A stretch of DNA of 64,000 nt from CAIVVT01 sp963757265 (GTDB taxonomy: Bacteria; Acidobacteriota; Terriglobia; Bryobacterales; Bryobacteraceae), in assembly GCA_963757265.1 (NCBI GenBank), contig CAVWRA010000006.1, forward strand, positions 1,488,001 to 1,552,000, given 5' to 3'. Every line of letters starts with the position of its first letter. Positions within the stretch are counted from its first letter, which is position 1. The notes beneath the pieces are model-generated. The model saw nothing but the letters and a program-made list of their open reading frames with translations, was not told the origin of the DNA and searched no databases. Made by a program: the position numbers and the translations under genes. Positions 53,104 through 61,410 of the stretch are shown piece by piece.

Positions 53104-54518
53104 GACACTTCACCTACCGCAGCCTGGCCGAACTGAAGGACGCCGCGCGCTCCCTGCCCGCGCCGCACGTGCAATTCATCGCCGACCGGGAACGCGTGCG
53201 CGCCGCGCTGGCGAAACCGGTCCAGGTGGGTCCCGTGCGACTGGGGAACTCGATGGCCATTCATCCCATGGAGGGCTGCGACGGCACGCCTGACGGCCGT
53301 CCCGGCGAGCTGACCTGGCGGCGCTACGAGCGCTTCAGTCAGGGCGGCGCGAAACTGATCTGGTTCGAGGCCACGGCCATTCGCGAGGACGGGCGCGCCA
53401 ACCCGCGCCAGTTGTGGTTAAACGCGGCCACGCGCGATGACTTCGCGCGCCTGGTGGAGCGCATTCTGACGCTGCATCGCGCCGCCTGGGGCGCCACCGG
53501 CGATCTGCTGATGCCGGTCCAATTGACGGTCTCCGGGCGCTACTCGGCGGCGCGCAAAACGATCGCGTATCACAATCCGCTGATCGACGAGATCAGCGCC
53601 ACGCCGGCCGATTATCCCGTAGTGACGGACGACGAGCTCGAGCGGATCGAGGATCAGTTCGTCGCCGCGGCGGGCCTGGCGCTGGAGGCGGGCTTCACGG
53701 CCGTCAACATCAAGGCCACCCACGGCTACCTGCTCAGCGAGTTGCTGGGCGCGAAGACGCGCGCCGGGCGCTACGGCGGGACATTGGAGAACCGCGCGCG
53801 GCTGCTGCGCAACGTCGTGGCGAAGATCCGCGCCCGCTACGGCCGGCGGCTGCTCCTGGCGGTGCGGCTGGGGTGCTTCGACGGCGTGCCGTACCGGCGC
53901 AATGCGGAGACCGGCATCGGCGAACCGTTGCCCTACCCGCTGCCGTACCCGTGGGGCTTTGGCGTGGACGCGCAGAACCCGCTCAAGGAGAATCTTTCCG
54001 AGGTCCGGCAACTCATCGGCTGGCTGGTGGAGGACGGCGTGGAGCTGCTCAACGTCTCCCTCGGCTGCCCGTACTACAACCCCCACATCGGGCGTCCCTT
54101 CGAGAAGCCGGACGAGGGGAATTACGAGCAGCCGGAGCACCCGCTCGCGGGCGTGGATCGCCATTTTCGCATCAGTGGCGCGCTGCAGCAGGCCTTCCCC
54201 GCACTGCCCATGGTGGGCACGGGCTATAGCTGGCTGCAGAAGTACGCCATTCACGCCGCCGCGGCCAATCTCGAATCCGGCCGCATCCGGCTTTTCGGAC
54301 TCGGACGGGGCGTGCTGAGCTACCCCGACTTCGCCCGGGACGTATTGGAGAAGGGCGAACTGGACGAGTCGCGAGTGTGCAAGACGCTCACCTATTGCTC
54401 CTTCCTGATGCGCCAGAAGAGCAACGAACTGGGCCAGTTCCCGACCGGCTGCCCGCCGTTCGACAAACTGGTGTATGGCCCGATCGTCAAGGAAGCGCGG
54501 GCGCGCCGGCGGAGCTGA
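53100..54518 (+). CDS. Old yellow enzyme-type NADH:flavin oxidoreductase
   Basis: FMN-dependent TIM-barrel enzyme of 472 residues. Recognisable parts are LGNSMAIHPMEGCDGTPDGR for the flavin site, YERFSQGGAKLIWFEATAI, VNIKATHGYLLSELLGAKTR with the His/Gly substrate-site pattern, and RYGGTLENRARLLRNVVAKI. It is longer than simple OYE proteins through an N-terminal 35-residue extension and an internal proline-rich insert (EPLPYPLPYPWGFG). The ATG at 53100 overlaps the MFS stop by four bases. Substrate probably an unsaturated carbonyl compound imported by that transporter (inference). Confidence 0.85.
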   Translation: MRHFTYRSLAELKDAARSLPAPHVQFIADRERVRAALAKPVQVGPVRLGNSMAIHPMEGCDGTPDGRPGELTWRRYERFSQGGAKLIWFEATAIREDGRANPRQLWLNAATRDDFARLVERILTLHRAAWGATGDLLMPVQLTVSGRYSAARKTIAYHNPLIDEISATPADYPVVTDDELERIEDQFVAAAGLALEAGFTAVNIKATHGYLLSELLGAKTRAGRYGGTLENRARLLRNVVAKIRARYGRRLLLAVRLGCFDGVPYRRNAETGIGEPLPYPLPYPWGFGVDAQNPLKENLSEVRQLIGWLVEDGVELLNVSLGCPYYNPHIGRPFEKPDEGNYEQPEHPLAGVDRHFRISGALQQAFPALPMVGTGYSWLQKYAIHAAAANLESGRIRLFGLGRGVLSYPDFARDVLEKGELDESRVCKTLTYCSFLMRQKSNELGQFPTGCPPFDKLVYGPIVKEARARRRS

Positions 54519-54559
54519 GCGCAGCGCGCAATGCCGGGCGCGGCCCCGGCGCGGGGGTC

Positions 54560-54573
54560 CACGTGAAAACGTG
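54560..54573. terminator. Small hairpin downstream of the oxidoreductase gene
   Basis: CACGT-GAAA-ACGTG forms a 5-bp stem with a GAAA loop, 41 bases after the stop. It lacks a T-run; weak terminator candidate. Confidence 0.3.
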
Positions 54574-54718
54574 CTAGCGTAGCCTCTCTAAAGTCTCTTG
54601 ACCGTTTGCCCACCATGCGCGGCTCTTGGTTTCAGAGATGGAATGAGAAGGCCGGCCCCCGGCGGGATGCGTTAAGCTCCCAATGGTTGCGCACTCGAAG
54701 TGCAAAAGGAGACCGGCC

Positions 54719-55834
54719 ATGAAGCAGAATACCACTGTGAAACGGAGACCGAAAGGTGAGTCCGCAGGCCCGCGCGGGCCGATCACGATCGGCCTGGACC
54801 TGGGCGACAAAAGCAGTCGCTATTGCGTGCTCAACGAGCGGGGCGAGGTAGTGCGGGAGGCCAGCGCGGCGACGACGAAGAAGGGGCTGTGCCAGGCCTT
54901 CGGCGCGCGGCCGCGCTGCCGGATCGCGCTCGAGGTGGGCACGCACTCGCCGTGGGTGAGCCGCCTGCTGAGCCAGCTGGGCCATGAGGTGATCGTGGCC
55001 AACGCGCGCCAGGTGCGGCTGATCAGCCACAGCAGTCGCAAGGACGACCGGTTGGATGCGCAGACGCTGGCGCGGCTGGCGCGCGTCGATCCGCAGTTGC
55101 TGCATCCGATCCGCCATCGCAGCGCGAAAGCGCAGCGGGACCTGATGACGATCCGGGTCCGCGCGACGCTCGTGGAGGCGCGCACGGCGCTGATCAACGC
55201 GGCGCGCGGACTGGTGAAGGCCACCGGCGAGCGGCTGCCGGCCTGCGACGCCGACAATCTGGGAACGGCGCGGCTGGAGGCGCTGCCCGGCGACTTGCAG
55301 GCGGCGATAAAACCGCTGCTGGAGCAGGTGGAATCGATGACGGTGAAGATCCACGCGTTGGACCAGCAACTGGAGCAGATCGCCCGGGAACAATACCCGG
55401 AAACCCAACTCCTCAAGCAGGTGAGCGGAGTCGGGACTTTGATCGCTCTGACATTTATCTTGACGGTGGAAGACCGCGAGCGCTTTCAAAAAAGCCGTGA
55501 CGTGGGCTGCTACGTGGGCCTGCGGCCCAGGCGCAGCGAGTCGGGCCAGAGCCAGCCGCAGCTGCGCATCACCAAGGAAGGCGACATCTATCTGCGGACC
55601 ATGCTGGTGCAGGGCGCGCATTACATTCTGGGCTGGCGCGGGCCGGACACGGACCTGCGGCGCTGGGGGCTGAAGCTGGCCGTGCGCGGCGGCAAGAACG
55701 CCAAGAAGCGGGCCATCGTCGCGGTGGCGCGGAAACTGGCCGTGCTGCTGCATCGATTGTGGACCACGGGCGAAGTCTATGAGCCGCTCCGCAACAGCAA
55801 CGCCCGCTCGCGTTTGAAACGAGCGGCAGCTTAA
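54719..55834 (+). CDS. IS110-family transposase (DEDD recombinase)
   Basis: Protein of 371 residues. The N-terminal RuvC-like DEDD domain shows Asp27 in TIGLDLGDKSSRYCVL, Glu72 in ALEVGTHSPWVSRL, and Asp110/Asp113 in SRKDDRLDAQTLARLA. A coiled linker (LLEQVESMTVKIHALDQQLE) leads to the C-terminal Transposase_20 domain, LKQVSGVGTLIALTFILTVE then YVGLRPRRSESGQSQPQLRI with the likely serine nucleophile. AAAAGGAG precedes the ATG. It looks intact and full length, so the element may be active. Confidence 0.93.
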   Translation: MKQNTTVKRRPKGESAGPRGPITIGLDLGDKSSRYCVLNERGEVVREASAATTKKGLCQAFGARPRCRIALEVGTHSPWVSRLLSQLGHEVIVANARQVRLISHSSRKDDRLDAQTLARLARVDPQLLHPIRHRSAKAQRDLMTIRVRATLVEARTALINAARGLVKATGERLPACDADNLGTARLEALPGDLQAAIKPLLEQVESMTVKIHALDQQLEQIAREQYPETQLLKQVSGVGTLIALTFILTVEDRERFQKSRDVGCYVGLRPRRSESGQSQPQLRITKEGDIYLRTMLVQGAHYILGWRGPDTDLRRWGLKLAVRGGKNAKKRAIVAVARKLAVLLHRLWTTGEVYEPLRNSNARSRLKRAAA

Positions 55835-55837
55835 ATG

Positions 55838-56164
55838 GATTGGAGTGTGATGCAAATCGCCGGGTTCGGGTGACTGCGAGGTCGCGGCGGAAGAGCGTTC
55901 CTGGAAACGGGGGCGCCACTTCGGCACAGAGATGGCAGCACCCGTTCGAAATTGAGGACCCCAACTGGCACCGGAGCAAACCGCTCCATCAAGAGTGCGA
56001 ATGGAAGCAGGGCGATCCGGCGGTGGCGGAACAGACAACAGAGCATTGCCGGGAACAGGCGGCAGAACAGAGCAGTGCTGAGAATAGGAAGACGCGAGGA
56101 CGCCGCGGCGCCTCCCGTCGGTCGGCCAACAGCGGCAGGAAAGAATTTGAGAAAAAACCCTTGA
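55838..56164 (+). ncRNA. Predicted guide (bridge/seek) RNA region of the IS element
   Basis: About 330 bases between the transposase stop and the right inverted repeat have no convincing gene. In IS1111-group elements the guide RNA that specifies target and donor is encoded at this end. The location follows from the family; the exact RNA ends and loops were not resolved. The sequence contains several short self-complementary stretches, such as GGAGCAAACCGCTCC (55975-55989). Confidence 0.4.
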
Positions 56165-56185
56165 CCGGGGCAGCCTTCTCATGGA

Positions 56186-56209
56186 AGCCGCGACCGTGAG
56201 GGAGCGGTA
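56186..56209. repeat. Right half of REP-like dispersed repeat interrupted by the IS
   Basis: AGCCGCGACCGTGAGGGAG then CGGT matches the repeat at 31963-31984 apart from one transition and small end differences. ACCG and CGGT can pair. The matching left half, TTTCAGAG, is at 54630-54637 on the far side of the IS. Confidence 0.65.
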
Positions 56210-56281
56210 AAGCAACTTGCGAGACATGACACTGGGGCCTCGGGACGGCTGCCGGCGGCTTGCAGTAACCTGAGGATTCTT

Positions 56282-56710
56282 ATGGATTTGAACTTCCATG
56301 AAGATCTGCGCAGGGCGGAGCGGATTCGAGCTTCCTCGGACCGCGGCTTCGGCCTGGTATGCGCCGCGGCCCTGACTATCGCGGGGCTGTGGCCGCTGCG
56401 CGCGGGAGGGGCCGTGCGGCTGCCGCTGCTCGCGCTGGCTGCTGCTTTCGTCGCGGCCGCGCTTCTACGGCCAGCGTGGCTGCATCCCCTGAACTGGGTT
56501 TGGGCGCGGCTGGGATGGCTGCTGGGTCGGGTCGTCAATCCCGTCCTCACCGCGGTTCTGTTCTTCCTTGTTTTTGCGCCTGCCGGGCTGATTGCGCGCC
56601 TGCGCGGCGCCGACCCGCTGCGCCTGAAACCGGCGCCCGATGCGGACTCGTATTGGACCATCCGCCATCCGCCCGGTCCTTCAGCCGGGAGTATGTCCAA
56701 ACAGTTTTAG
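56282..56710 (+). CDS. SxtJ family membrane protein
   Basis: Protein of 142 residues. A charged start (MDLNFHEDLRRAERIRASSD) is followed by RGFGLVCAAALTIAGLWPLR and about four hydrophobic helices, ending in a short basic tail. The order SxtJ, DUF5989, carbamoyltransferase is a recognisable three-gene module, and SxtJ is named from the saxitoxin cluster where such a gene also sits beside a carbamoyltransferase. A role as membrane partner of the carbamoyltransferase is inferred. Confidence 0.8.
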   Translation: MDLNFHEDLRRAERIRASSDRGFGLVCAAALTIAGLWPLRAGGAVRLPLLALAAAFVAAALLRPAWLHPLNWVWARLGWLLGRVVNPVLTAVLFFLVFAPAGLIARLRGADPLRLKPAPDADSYWTIRHPPGPSAGSMSKQF

Positions 56711-56720
56711 AGGATAAGTC

Positions 56721-56870
56721 ATGTCTTTCCTGGCTGAGTTGTGGGAGTTCCTGAAAACGCGGAAGAAGTTCTGGCTTTTGCCAATCGTATTAGTGATGTT
56801 GCTGTTTGGTGTTCTCCTGATACTGGCCCAGGGGACCGCGATTGCGCCTTTCATTTATACGATGTTCTAG
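56721..56870 (+). CDS. DUF5989 family small membrane protein
   Basis: A 49-residue protein, MSFLAELWEFLKTRKKFWLL onward, with one transmembrane helix (LPIVLVMLLFGVLLILAQG) and the family ending APFIYTMF. It lies 10 bases after the SxtJ-like stop, with AGAGGA before the ATG, and 18 bases before the carbamoyltransferase. It falls below the usual gene-length cutoff, but sequence and position fit the family exactly. Confidence 0.88.
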   Translation: MSFLAELWEFLKTRKKFWLLPIVLVMLLFGVLLILAQGTAIAPFIYTMF

Positions 56871-56888
56871 GCTTTTGGGGCCGCTCGA

Positions 56889-58724
56889 TTGAGAATTTTA
56901 GGCATTTCCGCTTTTTACCACGACAGCGCGGCTGCCCTGGTCCGCGACGGCGAGATTATCGCCGCCGCACAGGAGGAGCGATTCAGCCGTAAAAAGCACG
57001 ACGCCCGCTTTCCCGCCCATGCCATCGGCTATTGTCTGGCCCGGGAAGGCGTGCGTCTCGATCAGGTTGACTACGTCGTCTTCTACGACAAGCCGTTCCT
57101 GAAGTTCGAGCGTCTGCTCGAGACCTATATCGCCTTCGCGCCGCGCGGCCTGCGCTCGTTCCAGATGGCCGTCCCTTTGTGGCTGAAGGAGAAACTCTTC
57201 CAGAAGCGTCTGCTGCGCGAGGAATTGCAGCCCTGGGCCGATGGACGTATCGATTGGGACCGCCGTCTGCTTTTCGCTGAGCATCACTTAAGCCACGCCG
57301 CCAGCGCATTCTTTCCATCGCCGTTTGAAGAGGCGGCGGTCCTGACTATGGATGGCGTGGGCGAGTGGGCCACGACGTCTTTGGCCAGCGGGCGGGGCAA
57401 TCATCTTGAAATTACGAAGGAAATTCATTTCCCCCACTCGCTGGGTCTGCTGTATTCGGCCTTCACCTACTACACCGGTTTCAAGGTCAATTCGGGCGAA
57501 TACAAAGTCATGGGCCTGGCTCCATATGGAGAGCCCAGGTATGCGAGCCTGATCTTCGACAACCTGCTGGACGTCAAGCCCGACGGCTCCTTTCACTTAA
57601 ACCTGGACTATTTCGACTACTGCACCGGCCTGCGGATGACCAACCGCCGCTTCGACGCCTTGTTCGGCGGGCCGGCCCGCAAGCCCGATCAGCCGCTGAC
57701 CCAGCGCCACATGGATGTGGCGGCATCGGTGCAGGCGGCGCTGGAGGAAGTGGTTCTGCGCATGACCCGCGCGCTGGCCCGCGAGACCGGGGCCAGGAAC
57801 CTGTGTCTGGCCGGCGGCGTCGCGCTGAACTGCGTGGCCAATGGCCGGATTCTGCGCGACGGGCACTTCCGGGAGATCTGGATTCAACCCGCCGCCGGCG
57901 ACGCCGGTGGCGCACTGGGTGCCGCGCTGGCCGCCTATTACCTATACACGGGCCATGCGCGCACGCCCAGCGCCGGCGACGACATGCAGGGCTCGTACCT
58001 GGGGCCCTCCTTTTCCCAACCCGAGCTGGAACAGCGGCTGGCCTCCGCGGGAGCCCATTTCACGGTCCTCGATGACGCCGCACTGCTCAGTGCCTGCGTG
58101 GATGCGCTGGTGGAGCAGAAAGGGGTCGGCTGGTTCCAGGGGCGCATGGAGTTCGGGCCGCGCGCCTTGGGGGCGCGCTCCATTCTCGGCGACCCCCGCT
58201 CGCCGCGAATGCAGTCGCAGCTCAACCTCAAGGTGAAGTTCCGGGAGAGCTTCCGCCCGTTCGCTCCGGCAGTCCTGGCCGAAGACGCGAGCGCGTGGTT
58301 TGAACTCGAACGGGCGAGTCCCTACATGCTGCTGGTGGCCGACGTGGTTGCGGGCCGGCGCAAGCCCATGACCGAGGAGCAGCGGAAGCTGGTTGGCATC
58401 GCCCGGCTCAACGTCGCCCGCAGCGAGATTCCTGCCGTGACGCACGTGGATGATTCGGCCCGCATTCAGACGGTCCACGAAGCGACCAATCCGCGCTTCC
58501 ACGCGCTGCTCAGGGCCTTCAAGCAGCGCACCGGATGCCCGGTGCTGGTCAACACCAGCTTCAATGTCCGCGGGGAGCCGATTGTGTGCACGCCGGAGGA
58601 CGCTTTGGCCTGCTTCATGGGCACCGGGATGGAGTTGCTGGTGGCCGGCAATTGCGTGTTGCGCAAGGAAGAACAGCCGCCGGCGCTGCGCCACGACCAC
58701 ACGACATCCTTCGCTCCCGATTAA
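56889..58724 (+). CDS. NodU/CmcH-type carbamoyltransferase
   Basis: Protein of 611 residues starting with TTG. The N-terminal Kae1-like ASKHA domain begins MRILGISAFYHDSAAALVRD and includes AAAQEERFSRKKHDARFP, AEHHLSHAASAFFPSPFEEA (metal-binding His residues), VLTMDGVGEWATTSL and NLCLAGGVALNCVANGRIL. The C-terminal domain has GWFQGRMEFGPRALGARSIL and VNTSFNVRGEPIVCTPEDAL. Members transfer carbamoyl from carbamoyl phosphate to a hydroxyl of a sugar, antibiotic or lipid-linked glycan. With the two small membrane proteins the acceptor may be membrane-associated (inference). Confidence 0.92.
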   Translation: MRILGISAFYHDSAAALVRDGEIIAAAQEERFSRKKHDARFPAHAIGYCLAREGVRLDQVDYVVFYDKPFLKFERLLETYIAFAPRGLRSFQMAVPLWLKEKLFQKRLLREELQPWADGRIDWDRRLLFAEHHLSHAASAFFPSPFEEAAVLTMDGVGEWATTSLASGRGNHLEITKEIHFPHSLGLLYSAFTYYTGFKVNSGEYKVMGLAPYGEPRYASLIFDNLLDVKPDGSFHLNLDYFDYCTGLRMTNRRFDALFGGPARKPDQPLTQRHMDVAASVQAALEEVVLRMTRALARETGARNLCLAGGVALNCVANGRILRDGHFREIWIQPAAGDAGGALGAALAAYYLYTGHARTPSAGDDMQGSYLGPSFSQPELEQRLASAGAHFTVLDDAALLSACVDALVEQKGVGWFQGRMEFGPRALGARSILGDPRSPRMQSQLNLKVKFRESFRPFAPAVLAEDASAWFELERASPYMLLVADVVAGRRKPMTEEQRKLVGIARLNVARSEIPAVTHVDDSARIQTVHEATNPRFHALLRAFKQRTGCPVLVNTSFNVRGEPIVCTPEDALACFMGTGMELLVAGNCVLRKEEQPPALRHDHTTSFAPD

Positions 58725-58735
58725 TCGCAATAACC

Positions 58736-58972
58736 CCGTATTTCCAGCACCTGACCGACTCACGGCGCGGGAACAACACGCAGCTTCCGCTGGCGGACCT
58801 GTTGCGCCAGTCGGTCTACAGCCGCATCGCAGGCCATGAGGATGTCAACGATGCCGAGCGGCTCTCCAAAGATCCGACGTTCCGCCTGATCGGTTCCGAG
58901 AAGATTTGGGATCGTGGGGCGGCCCTGACCTCGCGCTTGCAGACCTTTGAGATCGAAGTGGGTGGCCCGTGA
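58736..58972 (+). pseudogene. IS1380-family transposase fragment
   Basis: About 78 codons without a start of their own, reading YFQHLTDSRRGNNTQLPLAD then LLRQSVYSRIAGHEDVNDAE and RLSKDPTFRLIGSEKIWDRG. This is the characteristic N-terminal part of IS1380-type transposases (the 'LLRQRVYxxxxGYEDxNDAxxLxxDPxF' block). It stops at 58972 after the SRLQTFE segment. The DDE catalytic core and both IS ends are missing, so it is a remnant. It lies between the carbamoyltransferase and the GH59 gene. Confidence 0.75.
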
Positions 58973-59036
58973 TACGATGCCCGGAGGCCGGGAGTGAAAA
59001 TGGAAATCCCGGCTCAAGCAGGAAAGGTATACAACG

Positions 59037-61139
59037 ATGATGATCGCCAAGGCAAGGGGATTTGCTTTGATCATGGCAATTACTGCCCTTGCTACACCAT
59101 CATGGGCTTGGCAGCAAGGGGGCAAAGCCGTTACACCGCCGGCGCTCCCAGGCAGTCCGACAGCACGGATTTCTGTCGATGGAAATGGGAAAGGGAGAAT
59201 ATTTGAAGGCGTTGGGGGATTGAGCGCGGGAGCGACATCGCGATTTCTGATTGACTACCCCGAACCATATAGGAGCCAAATCCTCGATTATCTTTTCAAG
59301 CCTTTCTACGGCGCCAGCTTACAGCACCTCAAGGTTGAGATTGGAGGCGACACCAATAGTACCTGGGGTTCTGAACCAAGCCACATGCATTCGCGCGATG
59401 ACCAGAACTTTAACCGCGGCTACGAGTGGTGGCTGATGCAGGAGGCACGAAAGAGAAACCCGAGAATTTGCGTTGACCTGCTGCCGTGGGGCGCCCCAGG
59501 CTGGATTGGGAATCACCACTTCTACTCCCAGGATATGATTGACTATGACCTGAAGTTCATTAATGCAGCTCACGACGTCTATGGGGTCGACGTCAACTAT
59601 ATCGGGATATGGAACGAAACCCGATACGACCGGGCGTGGATCAAATCACTCAAGAAAGCCTTGCTCGACAACAATGCAAGCCATGGGTTGAATACCCACA
59701 TTGTCGCGGCGGATTGGTTTGACTGGCAACTGGTCAACGAGATGAAGGCGGATCCGGCCTTGATGGCCGCCGTGGATGTGATTGGCGTGCATTATCCGCG
59801 GGACTACGCCAGCGCCGCCGAGGCGCAAGCATTCACCCGCGGTCAGAGCTATGTGCCTCTTTGGGACAGCGAAGATGCTTACTTAGTGCACGAAGGTCCG
59901 CAGGCCGCGAACATGGCACGAATGCTGAACCGAGCCTACATTGCCGGCCGGATGACTAAGCTTGTGCACTGTACTACGGTTGCAGCATTTCCTCCCTCTA
60001 TCACCGACCGGGAGGGAATGCTGGAGACCGCTTCCCCATGGTCCGGGCATTATGCCGTGCAGCCGTCACTTTGGGCCACCGCTCATACTACACAATTTGT
60101 TCAACCGGGCTGGCAGTATATTGACAGCGCTTCCGGCTTTCTCAAGGATGTAAACGGGAAAGCGGCCGGCAGCTACGTTACTCTGAAAGCGCCCAATCAC
60201 TTGGATTACAGCATTGTTATTGAAACATCGGATGTTACGGAGGACCTGGCGCTTACTTTTGAAGTAACGAACGGTTTGTCCAGAGGCCCGGTTCATGTCT
60301 GGCATTCGAATATCAAAACGGGCGCCTATTTCCTGCGGCAGCCGGACCTCCCCGGCGGCGGCTCCTACCGCATTACCCTGCAGCCTGCTTCAATCTATTC
60401 GCTGACCACCACCACGGGTCAACAGAAAGGGGACGCGGGGGCTTCTCCCGCCGATTCGGCTTTTCCATTTCCCTTTTCGAACGATTTTGAAAAAGACGCT
60501 CTTGATAAGCCCCCGAAGTATTTTGTAGATCAGGAAGGCTCCTTCGAAGTAACGAATTGTAGCGGAAGGCCAGGGAAATGCATGGTGCAGATGGTGGATC
60601 AACCTCCCATCAAATGGGGTGGGGGCCTCAACACCCACTTCCCCTTCACCTCTCTGGGAGACGAAGTCGGCTCACGCAGCTGGACGGACTACGAGGTGAG
60701 CGTGGATGTGTCGATCGAAAAGGTTGGCTCCGTTACGCTGTGGGGCCATCTCGATCGTCTGACTCCATGCCTGCTGGAGAAGGATCTCTGCTGTGCCTGT
60801 ATTCCCGTCCTGGCGGTCCCCGATGGCTACTCGTTGACCGTCGATAGTGGCGGAAGGTGGGTCATAAACAACAGTTCCGATAAGGGCCAAAAGGTCGAGC
60901 TGATCGGGTCGGGTTATGCGCCCGGTTGGGAGCCTAAGACGTGGCACAAACTGAAAATGTCGTTTCGCGGCTCCGCCCTCGCTGTCTGGATCGACGGAAA
61001 GCCGATACTGACCAACTATGTCGAGTCAGGTAAGACTCATGCGCATGGGATGGTGGCCTTTGGGACGGGATGGAACAAAGTTCAGTTCGATAATTTCTGC
61101 GCCGGCGCGGCATGTCCCGGCTCGGGCCTGGAACGGTAA
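59037..61139 (+). CDS. Secreted GH59 galactocerebrosidase (GALC) homologue
   Basis: Protein of 700 residues with a signal peptide (ALIMAITALATPSWA). The barrel follows animal GALC closely: FEGVGGLSAGATSRFLIDYP, EPYRSQILDYLFKPFYGASL, LKVEIGGDTNSTWGSEPSHM, FNRGYEWWLMQEARKRNP and YIGIWNE with acid/base Glu194, then VPLWDSEDAY with nucleophile Glu279. A beta-sandwich and a C-terminal lectin-like domain (residues about 475-690) complete the GALC layout. Expected activity is beta-galactosidase on galactolipids. Base composition is visibly lower than the neighbours (29 of 60 G+C in 59041-59100), and an IS1380 fragment lies upstream, pointing to transfer. Confidence 0.88.
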   Translation: MMIAKARGFALIMAITALATPSWAWQQGGKAVTPPALPGSPTARISVDGNGKGRIFEGVGGLSAGATSRFLIDYPEPYRSQILDYLFKPFYGASLQHLKVEIGGDTNSTWGSEPSHMHSRDDQNFNRGYEWWLMQEARKRNPRICVDLLPWGAPGWIGNHHFYSQDMIDYDLKFINAAHDVYGVDVNYIGIWNETRYDRAWIKSLKKALLDNNASHGLNTHIVAADWFDWQLVNEMKADPALMAAVDVIGVHYPRDYASAAEAQAFTRGQSYVPLWDSEDAYLVHEGPQAANMARMLNRAYIAGRMTKLVHCTTVAAFPPSITDREGMLETASPWSGHYAVQPSLWATAHTTQFVQPGWQYIDSASGFLKDVNGKAAGSYVTLKAPNHLDYSIVIETSDVTEDLALTFEVTNGLSRGPVHVWHSNIKTGAYFLRQPDLPGGGSYRITLQPASIYSLTTTTGQQKGDAGASPADSAFPFPFSNDFEKDALDKPPKYFVDQEGSFEVTNCSGRPGKCMVQMVDQPPIKWGGGLNTHFPFTSLGDEVGSRSWTDYEVSVDVSIEKVGSVTLWGHLDRLTPCLLEKDLCCACIPVLAVPDGYSLTVDSGGRWVINNSSDKGQKVELIGSGYAPGWEPKTWHKLKMSFRGSALAVWIDGKPILTNYVESGKTHAHGMVAFGTGWNKVQFDNFCAGAACPGSGLER

Positions 61140-61410
61140 CAGTTAGGGCGCAAGAGGTTCCGAACCGGCGAACCGGGGAGAACCGCGACCGTGACAGCGT
61201 CCCTGGAAGAGAAGACGGGGACCACGAAGTGACTGTGGAACACACTGGGTAGGCACGATTCCCCTTTGATGGCCGCCAGAAAAGCGCCTTCCTGCTTGAA
61301 CGTCGCGGTCAACGCATCCGGCTGGACCCCAGATAGCCGGTCGCCGCGCTGGATTCTGCTGAATACTCCTCAAAGTGAGCGTATGCCATAACAAGGATGC
61401 AGCCGCCGGC

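Larger units (their letters stand above)
54638..56185 (+). mobile_element. IS110-family insertion sequence, IS1111-like layout
   Basis: About 1.55 kb. Near the left end ATGAGAAGGCCGGCCCC (54643-54659), and near the right end the reverse complement of 56165-56182 reading ATGAGAAGGCTGCCCCGG, form subterminal inverted repeats. ATGGAA occurs at both edges (54638 and 56181). The 5' non-coding part is about 80 bases and the 3' part about 350, the IS1111-group pattern. Outside the ends lie the two halves of a dispersed repeat (TTTCAGAG on the left, AGCCGCGACCGTGAGGGAG on the right), showing that the element split a repeat. End positions are uncertain by a few bases. Confidence 0.75.

Noticed and set aside
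55835..56280. Small plus-strand frames (119 and 70 codons) after the transposase
   Set aside because: Arg/Gln-rich sequence without ribosome binding sites, crossing the IS right end; the region fits the family's non-coding guide-RNA end better.
54632..56299. 555-codon frame antisense to the IS transposase
   Set aside because: Runs through both IS ends and into flanking DNA, has no motif, and mirrors the real transposase.
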